The notes beneath the pieces are model-generated. The model saw only the letters and a program-made list of their open reading frames with translations. It was not told where the DNA came from and ran no database searches. The translations under genes were made by a program, and so were the position numbers. DNA of 64,000 nt from Azospirillum sp. TSH64 (GTDB lineage: Bacteria; Pseudomonadota; Alphaproteobacteria; Azospirillales; Azospirillaceae): NCBI RefSeq assembly GCF_003116035.1, contig NZ_LGQW01000015.1:3895408-3959407 (forward strand), read 5' to 3'. Below are positions 49,995-57,709 of this stretch, piece by piece. Within the stretch, counting starts at the first letter, position 1; every line of letters starts with the position of its first letter.

Positions 49995-51689
49995 ATGACC
50001 CCTGCCGGCCTCGAACAGGACTCACATGCCGCGGGAAGCCGGGTTGCGGAACGGGGCGGGCGCAAGGCGGCGTCCCTGGCTGTGGGCGCATTGCTGGCGG
50101 TGTCGCTCCTCCTCACCGGCGCCCTTCTGGTGTTTTCGGCCTACCAGTATCGCAACCAGGTGATCTCCGAGGCGGAGAACCGCAGCATCGCCATCGCCCG
50201 CGTTCTTGAGGAACATGCGGCCAGGACGCTGGGCATCCATGCCTCCACCCTGTCGCACATGGAATGGATGGTGGACGATCTGGGCTGGGACCGGATCGAC
50301 GGCACTCCCCTGCTGTTCGAGCGGCTGAAGGCGATGGCCGCGCAATCGCCGGAGGTCCAGTCCTATTGGATCACCGACGAGACCGGGCGGGTGCGCGCCA
50401 GCAGCTACGAATGGCCGATGCGCCCGCTGAACGCGGGAGACCGCGAATATTTCCGCGCCCATCTGAATCCCGGCACGATGCTTCACATCGGCCCGCGGCT
50501 GAACGGCAAGATCGTGCCGGAGGTCGTCTTCACCCTGAGCCGGCGGATGGAGCTGCCCGGCCACCGGTTCCAGGGTGTGGCGCAGATCTCGCTGCTTCCC
50601 AGCTATTTCACCGACTTCTACCGTTCGGTCCTGCATGGGTCCCGCGATGTGATCCTGCTGATGCGCGAGGATGGCGAGGTGCTGGTCCGCAATCCGATGA
50701 TCGCGCCGGAGGACAGCGCCGCCATCGGACGCTTCCCGGAGCTGATCTCCACCCCCGACAGGAACGGCATCTTCCGCGCGGTCACCCCCTCCGACGGGGT
50801 GGAGCGGTTGTTGGCCCGCCGCAAGGTGCCCGACCTGCCCGTCTACGTGGTCTATGGCACCGATGTCGCCTCCATCGAGGCCGCCTGGCTCGACCGGGTG
50901 CTGCCCTATGTCCTGACGGCTTTCCCGGCGCTCGGCCTGCTGGGCCTGCTGGGCGGCATCGCGTTGCACCGGTCGCGGCAGGCCGCCAATGCGCAGGTGG
51001 CGCTGCGCCGCGCCAACGAGGCGCTGGAGGGCCGCATCGCCGAGCGCACCCGCCATCTCGATCAGGCGCTTGCCGACAAGGAAGTGCTGCTGCGCGACAT
51101 TCATCACCGGGTGAAGAACAACCTGCAGGTCATTCTCAGCCTGCTGGAGTTGCAGGCGCAACGGTCGCCCGAACTGGAAGCGCCATTCAGCGAAGCCCTG
51201 ACGCGCATCAACACGATGGGTCTGATCCACGAGCAGATCTACCGCTCCACCGGCGTGTCGGCGGTCCGGCTCGACAATTTCGTCGAGGCGCTGGCCGGGC
51301 ACCTCAACAGCTTCCACAGCCGCCCCGGCCGGACCATCGTCATCAGGCACCGGGTCGAGCCCGTCAGCCTCGACCTGAACCGCGTGGTGCCCTTCGCCCT
51401 GATCCTGAACGAGGTGGTGTCGAACGCCTACAAGCATGCCTTCACGGGCCGCTGCTCCGGCACCATCGACATCGCGGTGACGGCGGAAGACGGATCGCTG
51501 CACCTGACCATCGAGGATGACGGCACCGGCGCGCCGGAACCGGAGGATGCCGCCCCGCCCGGACGGCGGTCGATGGGCATGGATCTGATCCGGGCCTTCA
51601 GCCGGCAAATCCGCGGCGAATACCATTTCGCCAGGGGAGTGGGCACGCGGTTCGATCTGGTCTTCCCGCGGGAGGCGGACCCCGCCTAA
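49995..51689 (+). CDS. Sensor histidine kinase with Cache domain and HisKA_2
   Basis: Membrane kinase of 564 residues. TM1 is near residues 28-50 (VGALLAVSLLLTGALLVFSA). A large periplasmic PDC/Cache domain follows, with SYWITDETGRVRASSYEWPM and RNGIFRAVTPSDGVERLLAR. TM2 is near residues 300-322. HisKA_2 has LLRDIHHRVKNNLQVILSLL with the phospho-His. The ATPase has ILNEVVSNAYKHAF and TIEDDGTGAPEPE. No receiver gene is beside it. The ATG is at 49995; an in-frame TTG at 49971 is possible. Its stop overlaps the convergent hisE by 4 nt. Confidence 0.9.
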   Translation: MTPAGLEQDSHAAGSRVAERGGRKAASLAVGALLAVSLLLTGALLVFSAYQYRNQVISEAENRSIAIARVLEEHAARTLGIHASTLSHMEWMVDDLGWDRIDGTPLLFERLKAMAAQSPEVQSYWITDETGRVRASSYEWPMRPLNAGDREYFRAHLNPGTMLHIGPRLNGKIVPEVVFTLSRRMELPGHRFQGVAQISLLPSYFTDFYRSVLHGSRDVILLMREDGEVLVRNPMIAPEDSAAIGRFPELISTPDRNGIFRAVTPSDGVERLLARRKVPDLPVYVVYGTDVASIEAAWLDRVLPYVLTAFPALGLLGLLGGIALHRSRQAANAQVALRRANEALEGRIAERTRHLDQALADKEVLLRDIHHRVKNNLQVILSLLELQAQRSPELEAPFSEALTRINTMGLIHEQIYRSTGVSAVRLDNFVEALAGHLNSFHSRPGRTIVIRHRVEPVSLDLNRVVPFALILNEVVSNAYKHAFTGRCSGTIDIAVTAEDGSLHLTIEDDGTGAPEPEDAAPPGRRSMGMDLIRAFSRQIRGEYHFARGVGTRFDLVFPREADPA

Positions 51690-52150
51690 CGCTTGCAGCG
51701 TTTGGCCTGATTGGACTTGTCGGAATTGGACTTGTCCGAACTGGATTTGTCCGTATTGGATTTGGGGGAAAGCGGCCTGTCATGGCCGGCGGCGACACCA
51801 TTGATGGGGTCGTCCGATTTCGGCAGCTTCTCGGCTATGCCGTAGGCCAGCTCGCGCCGCCGCAGTTCCGCCAGGATCTCGTCGGGGGCGACATCGAGGT
51901 CGGCCAGCAGGACCACCAGATTGTACAGCAGGTCCGCCGCCTCCATCACCAGCGCGCCGCGGTCGCCGCGCATCGCCTCGATCGCCACCTCGATCGCTTC
52001 CTCTCCCACCTTGCGCGCCATGCGGGCGCGGCCTTGGGCCAGCAGCTTTCCGGTGCGGGAAGTCTCGGGAATGGCAGACGGTTCGCGCCGCATCGTCTGG
52101 ACGGCGTCGTAGAGACTGCGGAGCGGATCGGGGCCGATGTACTGAACCAT
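51686..52150 (-). CDS. hisE: Phosphoribosyl-ATP pyrophosphatase
   Basis: Enzyme of 154 residues for the second step of histidine synthesis. The MazG-like fold shows RTGKLLAQGRARMARKVGEE, AIEVAIEAMRGD and VMEAADLLYNLVVLLAD with the metal-binding acids. It is longer than usual because of a C-terminal tail of pentapeptide repeats (SNTDK, SSSDK, SNSDK) encoded by a 15-bp tandem repeat. No other his gene is in the window, and hisE is usually next to hisF or hisI. Confidence 0.93.
   Translation of the reverse strand: MVQYIGPDPLRSLYDAVQTMRREPSAIPETSRTGKLLAQGRARMARKVGEEAIEVAIEAMRGDRGALVMEAADLLYNLVVLLADLDVAPDEILAELRRRELAYGIAEKLPKSDDPINGVAAGHDRPLSPKSNTDKSSSDKSNSDKSNQAKRCKR
51711..51770. repeat. Four 15-bp tandem repeats in the hisE 3' end
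   Basis: Units start at 51711, 51726, 51741 and 51756: ttggacttgtcggaa, ttggacttgtccgaa, ctggatttgtccgta, ttggatttgggggaa. The period is a multiple of three, so copy changes keep the frame. Confidence 0.9.
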
Positions 52151-52323
52151 CCCCCTGAAGTCGTTTTTTCCGGCAGCACTGTCAAGATGTTGGTTGGTCG
52201 GCCGAACATCCTAGGGATGCGGGCGAACAGTCCGGAAGGCGTCGCCGTGGGTTGATAGTTCGTAATGCTGATTGGTTTGTATAATGACGATTTGCCAAAG
52301 GAAACCTCTGTATAGCTGTAATT

Positions 52324-52346
52324 TTTGCAGCATCCAGCAATGCAAA
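52324..52346. promoter_or_regulatory. Inverted repeat TTTGCA-N11-TGCAAA, candidate operator
   Basis: tttgca at 52324-52329 and tgcaaa at 52341-52346, just upstream of the candidate promoter of the small-protein pair. The surrounding 52250-52385 is clearly AT-richer than its neighbours. Confidence 0.4.
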
Positions 52347-52356
52347 GGCCGCGTAT

Positions 52357-52383
52357 TTGGCATTGGGTATACCAGTATATAGT
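52357..52383 (+). promoter_or_regulatory. Candidate promoter of the small-protein pair
   Basis: TTGGCA at 52357-52362 and TATAGT at 52378-52383 with a 15-bp spacer, a little short. A palindrome TATAC-CA-GTATA (52368-52379) overlaps the spacer and -10 box and could bind a regulator. Confidence 0.38.
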
Positions 52384-52410
52384 CTCCTCAACAGCCCGAT
52401 GGAGACAACG

Positions 52411-52605
52411 ATGACCACCACCACTTTCCAGCCCGGCACCGAACACCACGCTTCGACCGATGCCCTGCATGCCGTCGCCGAATTCCCGGTGGCCTGGTTT
52501 GAAGCCACCCCGGCCTATCTGGTCCTGCGTCCGGTCGGCGCCTTCCTGCAGGAATGGGTTGCCGCCACCCCGGCCGGCTACCTGCTCGGCCTGCTGAAGC
52601 GCTGA
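52411..52605 (+). CDS. Small protein of unknown family, first of a tandem paralogous pair (64 aa)
   Basis: Protein of 64 residues with GGAGACAACG before the ATG at 52411. The N-terminal ~20 residues are polar with His. The C-terminal ~40 residues hold WFEATPAYLVLRPVGAFLQE, then W and AATPAGYLLGLLKR. The second half contains the pattern W-x-x-ATPA-x-x-L twice, an internal repeat. It is hydrophobic enough to sit at a membrane but has no clear full transmembrane helix. The next gene encodes a paralogue. No known family is recognised. Confidence 0.75.
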   Translation: MTTTTFQPGTEHHASTDALHAVAEFPVAWFEATPAYLVLRPVGAFLQEWVAATPAGYLLGLLKR

Positions 52606-52649
52606 CACCCCGCCACCCCTTCCGACATTTTCAGCCGACGGAGACGATC

Positions 52650-52847
52650 ATGAGCATCCTCAGCCTTCATCATGGCGATCATGGCATCCATGGCGACGCC
52701 CAGTCCCAGCATTCGGTCCGCGATTTCGCCGCCGACTGGTTCGAGGCCACGCCCGCGGCGATCCTCCTGCGTCCGGTTGCCGCGTTCCTGACCGAATGGG
52801 CCCTGGCCACCCCGGTGGCGATCTTGGTCCGGTCTCTGCACCGCTGA
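52650..52847 (+). CDS. Small protein of unknown family, second of a tandem paralogous pair (65 aa)
   Basis: Protein of 65 residues with GGAGACGATC before the ATG at 52650. The His/Asp-rich N-terminus (SLHHGDHGIHGD) differs from the first copy. The C-terminal part WFEATPAAILLRPVAAFLTE, then W and ALATPVAILVRSLHR, matches it at roughly 60 percent of positions. The 44-nt gap and same ribosome-site type indicate one operon from a tandem duplication. A strong terminator follows. The function is unknown; conservation after duplication argues that both are translated. Confidence 0.75.
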   Translation: MSILSLHHGDHGIHGDAQSQHSVRDFAADWFEATPAAILLRPVAAFLTEWALATPVAILVRSLHR

Positions 52848-52884
52848 TCGCGGTACAAAAAAGCAAAAAAGTCTTGAGGGTTTG

Positions 52885-52936
52885 AAAGGCGACCGCGGCA
52901 CGGCCCGACCATACGGGCTGCCGCGGCCTTTTCTTT
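52885..52936 (+). terminator. Rho-independent terminator after the small-protein pair
   Basis: Stem ccgcggca (52893-52900) with tgccgcgg (52919-52926), a 2-nt bulge, then gcccg (52903-52907) with cgggc (52914-52918) and a 6-nt loop, followed by CCTTTTCTTTTT. Confidence 0.85.
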
Positions 52937-52977
52937 TTCAGGGTCCGTTCTCAGAGTCCGTTTCCCTGCCCGCGCTC

Positions 52978-53712
52978 TCAGGCGCCGCCGCGGACATCCT
53001 CGACCAGCATTTCCAGCCGTGACAGGTCGCGCACAACCAGCGCGTCGGGACGGCGTTCCAGCAGCCCGTCGCGGGTCAGGTCGCTCAGAACGCGGGCGAC
53101 GGTTTCACGCGTGGTGCTGACGCGGGCGGCGATGTCGGAATGGACGGGAATCGGCGCGATGATCGCCGAGGCACCCTGGCGTGAGCCACGCTTGGCAAGG
53201 CGCAGCAGTTCGGCATGGACGCGGTTGTTGGCGCCGAGCGTCGACAGTTCCATGATGCGGTCGGTGGCGCCGCGCAGCTTGTCGCACAGCCGCAGCATCG
53301 TCGCCATCGCCAGTTCCGGATGGGCGGTCACCAAAGCCTGGAAAGGCTTGGTCGGCAGGAAGGCGACCAAGGCGCCTTCCCCCAGCGCCACCACCGACGC
53401 CGACCGCGGACGGCCGTCCAGCGCCGACATCTCCCCCACCAGTTCCCCCGCCTCGATGTCGTTGAAGCTGATTTCGCGCCCACCGGCCGAATGGCTAAGC
53501 ACCCGCACCCGCCCTTCGACCAGGAAGGCGACGTCGCGGGTCTCGGCCCAATGGTCGATCAGCTGCTCGTCGGGAGCGAAGCGGCGCCAGCGGCATTGGC
53601 GCGCCACCGCGGCGCGCTGGTCGGCGGACAGCGGTCGAAGCAGCGCGATGCGGTCCAGGCCGGCGGCGGATGCCTCGGCCAGCCCATCGGCCGGGCTGTC
53701 GGGCTTGGTCAT
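52978..53712 (-). CDS. Crp/Fnr-family transcriptional regulator
   Basis: Protein of 244 residues. The cyclic-nucleotide-binding-like domain spans residues ~20-140 with VEGRVRVLSHSAGGREISFN and GELVGEMSALDGRPRSASVV. The long C-helix contains LCDKLRGATDRIMELST. The winged HTH has IPVHSDIAARVSTTRETVAR and VLSDLTRDGLLERR. No Fnr-type cysteine cluster is seen, so it is not an oxygen sensor of Fnr type. The GEMSALDGRPRSA region resembles cAMP-binding members. ATG 53712 is chosen; the upstream extension lacks homology. Confidence 0.92.
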   Translation of the reverse strand: MTKPDSPADGLAEASAAGLDRIALLRPLSADQRAAVARQCRWRRFAPDEQLIDHWAETRDVAFLVEGRVRVLSHSAGGREISFNDIEAGELVGEMSALDGRPRSASVVALGEGALVAFLPTKPFQALVTAHPELAMATMLRLCDKLRGATDRIMELSTLGANNRVHAELLRLAKRGSRQGASAIIAPIPVHSDIAARVSTTRETVARVLSDLTRDGLLERRPDALVVRDLSRLEMLVEDVRGGA

Positions 53713-53925
53713 TCTGGTTTCGTCATGTCGGTCTTTGGCGCGGAAGATTCCGGCTTCGCCCCGGACTGTATGTTGCCCCGAAGGATAGCGTGACCTGCGC
53801 AAAGGTGGAAGGCGCTGTGACTATTGGCCGGTGTCAACCCTCCGTTAACGCCAAGCGCGCAGAAGGGGGTGACGCCTCGCCGAATTTTCCATTTACCGAA
53901 CCCATCGTTGCCCGGAGCGCCGACC

Positions 53926-54327
53926 ATGCCGACCCTGTTCCCCGTGCCCACCGCCCGCCGCATCGACCGCCAACGGCTGCTGTCGGTCGCCCTGATCCCC
54001 TTCGCGGCGGCCATCGCCATGGCGAGCACGGTCGCCGCCACCGGCTTCACCGCCAGCCCGCTGGGCGAGGCGAGCAGCACGCTGGGCTTCCTGCTGGATT
54101 TCGTGAAGTTCTGCTATCTCGCCGTCGCCATGGCGCATCTGTCGGGCGCCATCGCCGACCACACCTGCGGCAGCCTCGCCGCCGGCCTGTCGATGGACGA
54201 ATACGACGCACCGGAACCGGTCTCGAAGGACGAGTTCTGGCGCGCCTTCCCCAACCATGTCGACGGCGCCGCCATCGCCGGGGCCGTCACGCTGCTGTCC
54301 GTGATCGCGAGCTCGCTGGTCGGCTGA
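53926..54327 (+). CDS. Small hypothetical membrane protein, 133 aa
   Basis: Protein of 133 residues with about three hydrophobic segments: LLSVALIPFAAAIAMASTVA (near 18-38), LLDFVKFCYLAVAMAHLSGA (near 55-75) and AIAGAVTLLSVIASSLVG at the C-terminus. A charged loop (DEYDAPEPVSKDEFWRAF) lies before the last one. I know no family for it. CCGGAGC lies before ATG 53926. It is divergent from the Crp-type regulator across 213 bp and may be its target. Confidence 0.65.
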   Translation: MPTLFPVPTARRIDRQRLLSVALIPFAAAIAMASTVAATGFTASPLGEASSTLGFLLDFVKFCYLAVAMAHLSGAIADHTCGSLAAGLSMDEYDAPEPVSKDEFWRAFPNHVDGAAIAGAVTLLSVIASSLVG

Positions 54328-54406
54328 CGCTTTTCCCAATTCCCGCGTTCCCTTACGCGGCAGTTGAGAGCGGACGGCGCTTGCCCCACTATGGCGCGGA
54401 TGGACG

Positions 54407-55261
54407 ATGGGCGGATGGGCAGGCGTGAGCGGAGATCAGACTGAACCGAAGGCCGAGGTGAAGGCCGACCCGAAGTCCCAGGGCAAGCCCCCGGCGAAAG
54501 GCCAGATGGGGGAGCCGGCGCGGCACCGCCGCGAGGGCATCGGGTTGATGGGACGGCTGCGGGCCTATTTCCTGGCCGGCATCCTGGTGACGGCCCCCAT
54601 CGCCATCACCGTCTATATCGCATGGTGGTTCGTGTCGCTGATCGACGGCTATATCCGACCGTTGATCCCCAGCGTCTACAATCCGGAAAACTACCTGCCC
54701 TTCTCGATCCCCGGCATCGGCGTTCTGGTGGTGATCATCGCCGTCACCCTGATCGGCGCCTTCGCCGCCGGCTATGTCGGCCGGCTGGTGCTCGGTGTCG
54801 GCGAGGGGGTGGTCGGACGCATGCCGGTCGTCCGCTCCGTCTATGGCGGGGTGAAGCAGATCTTCGAGACGGTGCTGGCCAAGAAGTCGAACGCCTTCCG
54901 CGAGGTGGTGGCGATCCAGTATCCGCGCCCCGGCGTGTGGTCGCTGGGCTTCATCACCGGCAGCGCCCACCCCGAGGTGCAGGTGAAGCTGGCCGGCGAA
55001 GCCGACGACATCGTCAACGTCTTCATCCCCTGCGCGCCGCCCACCGCCGGCTATCTGGCGATGGTGCCGCGGCGCGAGGTGACCGTGCTGAACATGACCG
55101 TCGAGGATGGGCTGAAGCTGGTGATGTCTGGCGGCATCGTCGTCCCGCCCGACCGCCGCCCCACCCTGGTGGAAATACCGGCCGATCCCGACGATGAGGA
55201 TCTGGACGGCGATCAGCCCGACCGCAAGGTCTTGGCCGCCGCATCGCGTTCGAAGAGGTAG
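54407..55261 (+). CDS. DUF502 family membrane protein
   Basis: Protein of 284 residues. The N-terminal ~45 residues are charged and disordered. Two membrane segments follow: YFLAGILVTAPIAITVYIAW and IGVLVVIIAVTLIGAFAAGY. The conserved DUF502 region has GRMPVVRSVYGGVKQIFETV and FIPCAPPTAGYLAMVPRREV, with MSGGIVVPP near the end. The role of the family is unknown. The start is ATG 54407 or GTG 54425. Its 3' end overlaps the convergent recG by 49 bp. Confidence 0.88.
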   Translation: MGGWAGVSGDQTEPKAEVKADPKSQGKPPAKGQMGEPARHRREGIGLMGRLRAYFLAGILVTAPIAITVYIAWWFVSLIDGYIRPLIPSVYNPENYLPFSIPGIGVLVVIIAVTLIGAFAAGYVGRLVLGVGEGVVGRMPVVRSVYGGVKQIFETVLAKKSNAFREVVAIQYPRPGVWSLGFITGSAHPEVQVKLAGEADDIVNVFIPCAPPTAGYLAMVPRREVTVLNMTVEDGLKLVMSGGIVVPPDRRPTLVEIPADPDDEDLDGDQPDRKVLAAASRSKR

Positions 55262-57294
55262 AGCAGGGTCCGCAGCGCCTGCCCGCGCGGGCTGGCGAGG
55301 TCGGGGTCGCGCTCCACCACCAGCCGGGCATCGTCGCGCGCCACCGCCAGCAGGTCGCCATGCACCGCGAGGTCGGCCATCCGGAAGCCCGGCAGGCCCG
55401 ATTGGCGGGTGCCCAGAACCTCGCCGGCACCACGCAGGCGCAAGTCCTCCTCGGCGATGACGAAGCCGTCCTCGGTGTCGCGCAGGGTCTTCAGCCGCGC
55501 CCGCGCTGTTTCCGTCAGGTTCGACTCGAACATCAGCAGGCAGCTCGACGGCTTCTCGCCACGGCCGACCCGGCCACGCAGCTGGTGAAGCTGGGCGAGG
55601 CCGAAGCGTTCGGCATGCTCGATCACCATCACCGTCGCTTCCGGCACATTCACGCCCACCTCGATCACCGTGGTGGCGACCAGAACGTCCAGGCTGCCTT
55701 CGGCGAAGGCGGCCATCACCGCGTCCTTGTCGGGCCCCCGCATCTTGCCATGGACGAGCCCGACACGGTCGCCGAAGGTAGCGCGCAGGAAGGCATGGCG
55801 CTCGGTCGCGGCGGCGAGGTCGCTCTGCTCCGATTCGTCGACCAGCGGGCAAACCCAATAGACCCGCGCCCCCTCCGCCACCTTGCGCTGGATGCCGTGG
55901 ACGACCTCCTCCAGCCGGTCCAGCGCGATGGTGACGGTCTGCACCGGCTTGCGGCCCGCCGGCTTCTCGGTCAGGCGCGACACGTCCATGTCGCCATAGG
56001 CGGTCAGGGTCAGAGTGCGCGGGATCGGGGTGGCGGTCATCACCAGCACATCGACCGCCCGCCCCTTGGCCGACAGCTGAAGGCGCTGATGGACGCCGAA
56101 TCGGTGCTGCTCGTCGATCACCGCCAGCGCCAGATCCTTGAAGGCGACATCCTCCTGGAACAGGGCATGGGTGCCGACCAGCAGCGGCAGTTCGCCGGAG
56201 GCCAGCCGGTCGAGCACAGCCTGGCGTGCCTTGCCCTTGTCGCGCCCGGTCAGCAGCCCGATCTCGACGCCGGCCGCCCTGCACAGCGGCGCCAGGCTCT
56301 CGGCATGCTGACGGGCGAGGATTTCCGTGGGCGCCATCAGCGCGGCCTGGGCGCCGGTCTCCACCGCGTTCAGCATCGCCATCAGCGCGACTACGGTCTT
56401 GCCGCTGCCGACATCGCCCTGGAGAAGCCGCAGCATCCGCCGCTCGGCGGCCATGTCGGCATAGATCTCCTCCAGCGACCCGGCCTGCGAACCGGTCAGG
56501 GAGAAGGGCAGCGCCGCGAGCGCGGCGCGGCGCAGGCTGCCGTCGCCCTGGGTCGCCCGCCCGGCCAGCCGGCGCTGGCTGGCGCGCACCAGCATCAGGG
56601 CGAGCTGGTTCGCCAGCAGTTCGTCATAGGCGAGGCGACAGCGGATGGGGGCCGTGGCGGCGAGGTCGCCCTCATCCTCCGGCGTGTGGGCGCGCTTCAG
56701 CGCCTCGGCCCAGCTCGGCCACTGGCGGCGGGCCAGCCATGCCGGATCCTGCCATTCGTCGAGCGGCGGGACATCGTTCAGCGCCGCGCGCACCGCCTTG
56801 CGCAAGGTCTTGGCCGGCAGGCCGGCGGTCATCGGATAGACCGGCTCGACCAGTTCCAGATCTTCCTTGGCGTCGACCGGGACGACGGCGTCGGGGTGGG
56901 TGATCTGGGCGGTGTCGTTGAACCACTCCACCTTGCCGGATACCACCATGGTGGTGCCGGCGGGGATCTGCTTCGACAGCCAGTCGCCGCGGATATGGAA
57001 GTAGACCAGCTCCAGCACGCCGGTCTCGTCGGTGCAGCGGATCTTGTAGGGATGGCGCGGGTTCACCGGCGGCGCGTGCGAATCGATGCGCACGGTCAGG
57101 GTGGCGATGCGCCCATGCGGCGCCTGCGCGATCGTCGGCGAGAAGCGGCGGTCGACCACGCCGCAGGGCAGATGCCACAGCAGGTCGACCACATGGGCGC
57201 CGGCCAGCTTCTCCACCAGCTTGCCCAGCCGGGGGCCGAGGCCGGGAAGTGCCGTGACCGGTTTGAACAGCGGAAACAGGATGGCGGGACGCAC
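55213..57294 (-). CDS. recG: ATP-dependent DNA helicase RecG
   Basis: Helicase of 693 residues that remodels stalled forks and Holliday junctions. The N-terminal wedge/OB domain begins VTALPGLGPRLGKLVEKL. Helicase motifs are GDVGSGKTVVALMAML (I), APTEILARQH (Ia), VIDEQHRFGVHQR (DEQH, II), MTATPIPRTL (III), and QLRGRVGRGEKPS (VI). The start is taken as GTG 57294 (VRPAILFPLFKPV), which gives the normal family length; the frame stays open further upstream without homology. Confidence 0.95.
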   Translation of the reverse strand: MRPAILFPLFKPVTALPGLGPRLGKLVEKLAGAHVVDLLWHLPCGVVDRRFSPTIAQAPHGRIATLTVRIDSHAPPVNPRHPYKIRCTDETGVLELVYFHIRGDWLSKQIPAGTTMVVSGKVEWFNDTAQITHPDAVVPVDAKEDLELVEPVYPMTAGLPAKTLRKAVRAALNDVPPLDEWQDPAWLARRQWPSWAEALKRAHTPEDEGDLAATAPIRCRLAYDELLANQLALMLVRASQRRLAGRATQGDGSLRRAALAALPFSLTGSQAGSLEEIYADMAAERRMLRLLQGDVGSGKTVVALMAMLNAVETGAQAALMAPTEILARQHAESLAPLCRAAGVEIGLLTGRDKGKARQAVLDRLASGELPLLVGTHALFQEDVAFKDLALAVIDEQHRFGVHQRLQLSAKGRAVDVLVMTATPIPRTLTLTAYGDMDVSRLTEKPAGRKPVQTVTIALDRLEEVVHGIQRKVAEGARVYWVCPLVDESEQSDLAAATERHAFLRATFGDRVGLVHGKMRGPDKDAVMAAFAEGSLDVLVATTVIEVGVNVPEATVMVIEHAERFGLAQLHQLRGRVGRGEKPSSCLLMFESNLTETARARLKTLRDTEDGFVIAEEDLRLRGAGEVLGTRQSGLPGFRMADLAVHGDLLAVARDDARLVVERDPDLASPRGQALRTLLYLFERDAAAKTLRSG

Positions 57295-57709
57295 GGGCGG
57301 GTCGCTACCGGAAAAGCCTTCGACGGCCACCAGAAAGCCGGGTGGGCCTTCCTGCGTCAAGGCTGCTGAACGGCATTGGGGAAAAGGCGGGGAAAAGAAG
57401 GGACGGCGGAGCGCACCCAAGGCCAGGGGGCCTATGGTGGGGGGCAACGTCGGCCAGGAAATTGGCTTGGACGCGCTCCGCCGATAGGTACCGTCCGGAG
57501 GCAAACGGGAGAACCGGACGGTCGGGTCCGATGGCAGGGAACCATCGGGAAGAGACACCAGATAAGAAGACGCTCAATTGTGACGGGCCGGTGTTTCAGG
57601 GGGGCTGGCCCGACCGCGTCACAAGAAGGACATTAGCCCGTCCGCCCTGTCCCCAACCTGACTCAACCATGAATTTCCCTTCATGAACCGGCCAAGCCGA
57701 ACGGGTGCA
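57295..57709. other. Intergenic region between recG and cheA
   Basis: 415 bp. It should hold the recG promoter. sdhE, which often faces recG in alphaproteobacteria, is not found here. The short ORFs are basic and low-complexity, and I call none as a gene. Confidence 0.45.

Noticed and set aside
52280..52285. Perfect TATAAT as promoter of the small-protein pair
   Set aside because: No -35 box at 16-18 bp (TTGATA is 22 bp away), and it lies further from the gene than TTGGCA/TATAGT.
55360..57369. 669-residue plus-strand ORF antisense to recG
   Set aside because: Shadow frame; recG has all helicase motifs on the other strand.
57342..57686. Possible sdhE opposite recG
   Set aside because: sdhE is often found here in alphaproteobacteria, but the ORF is basic, low-complexity and lacks the SdhE RGxxE motif.
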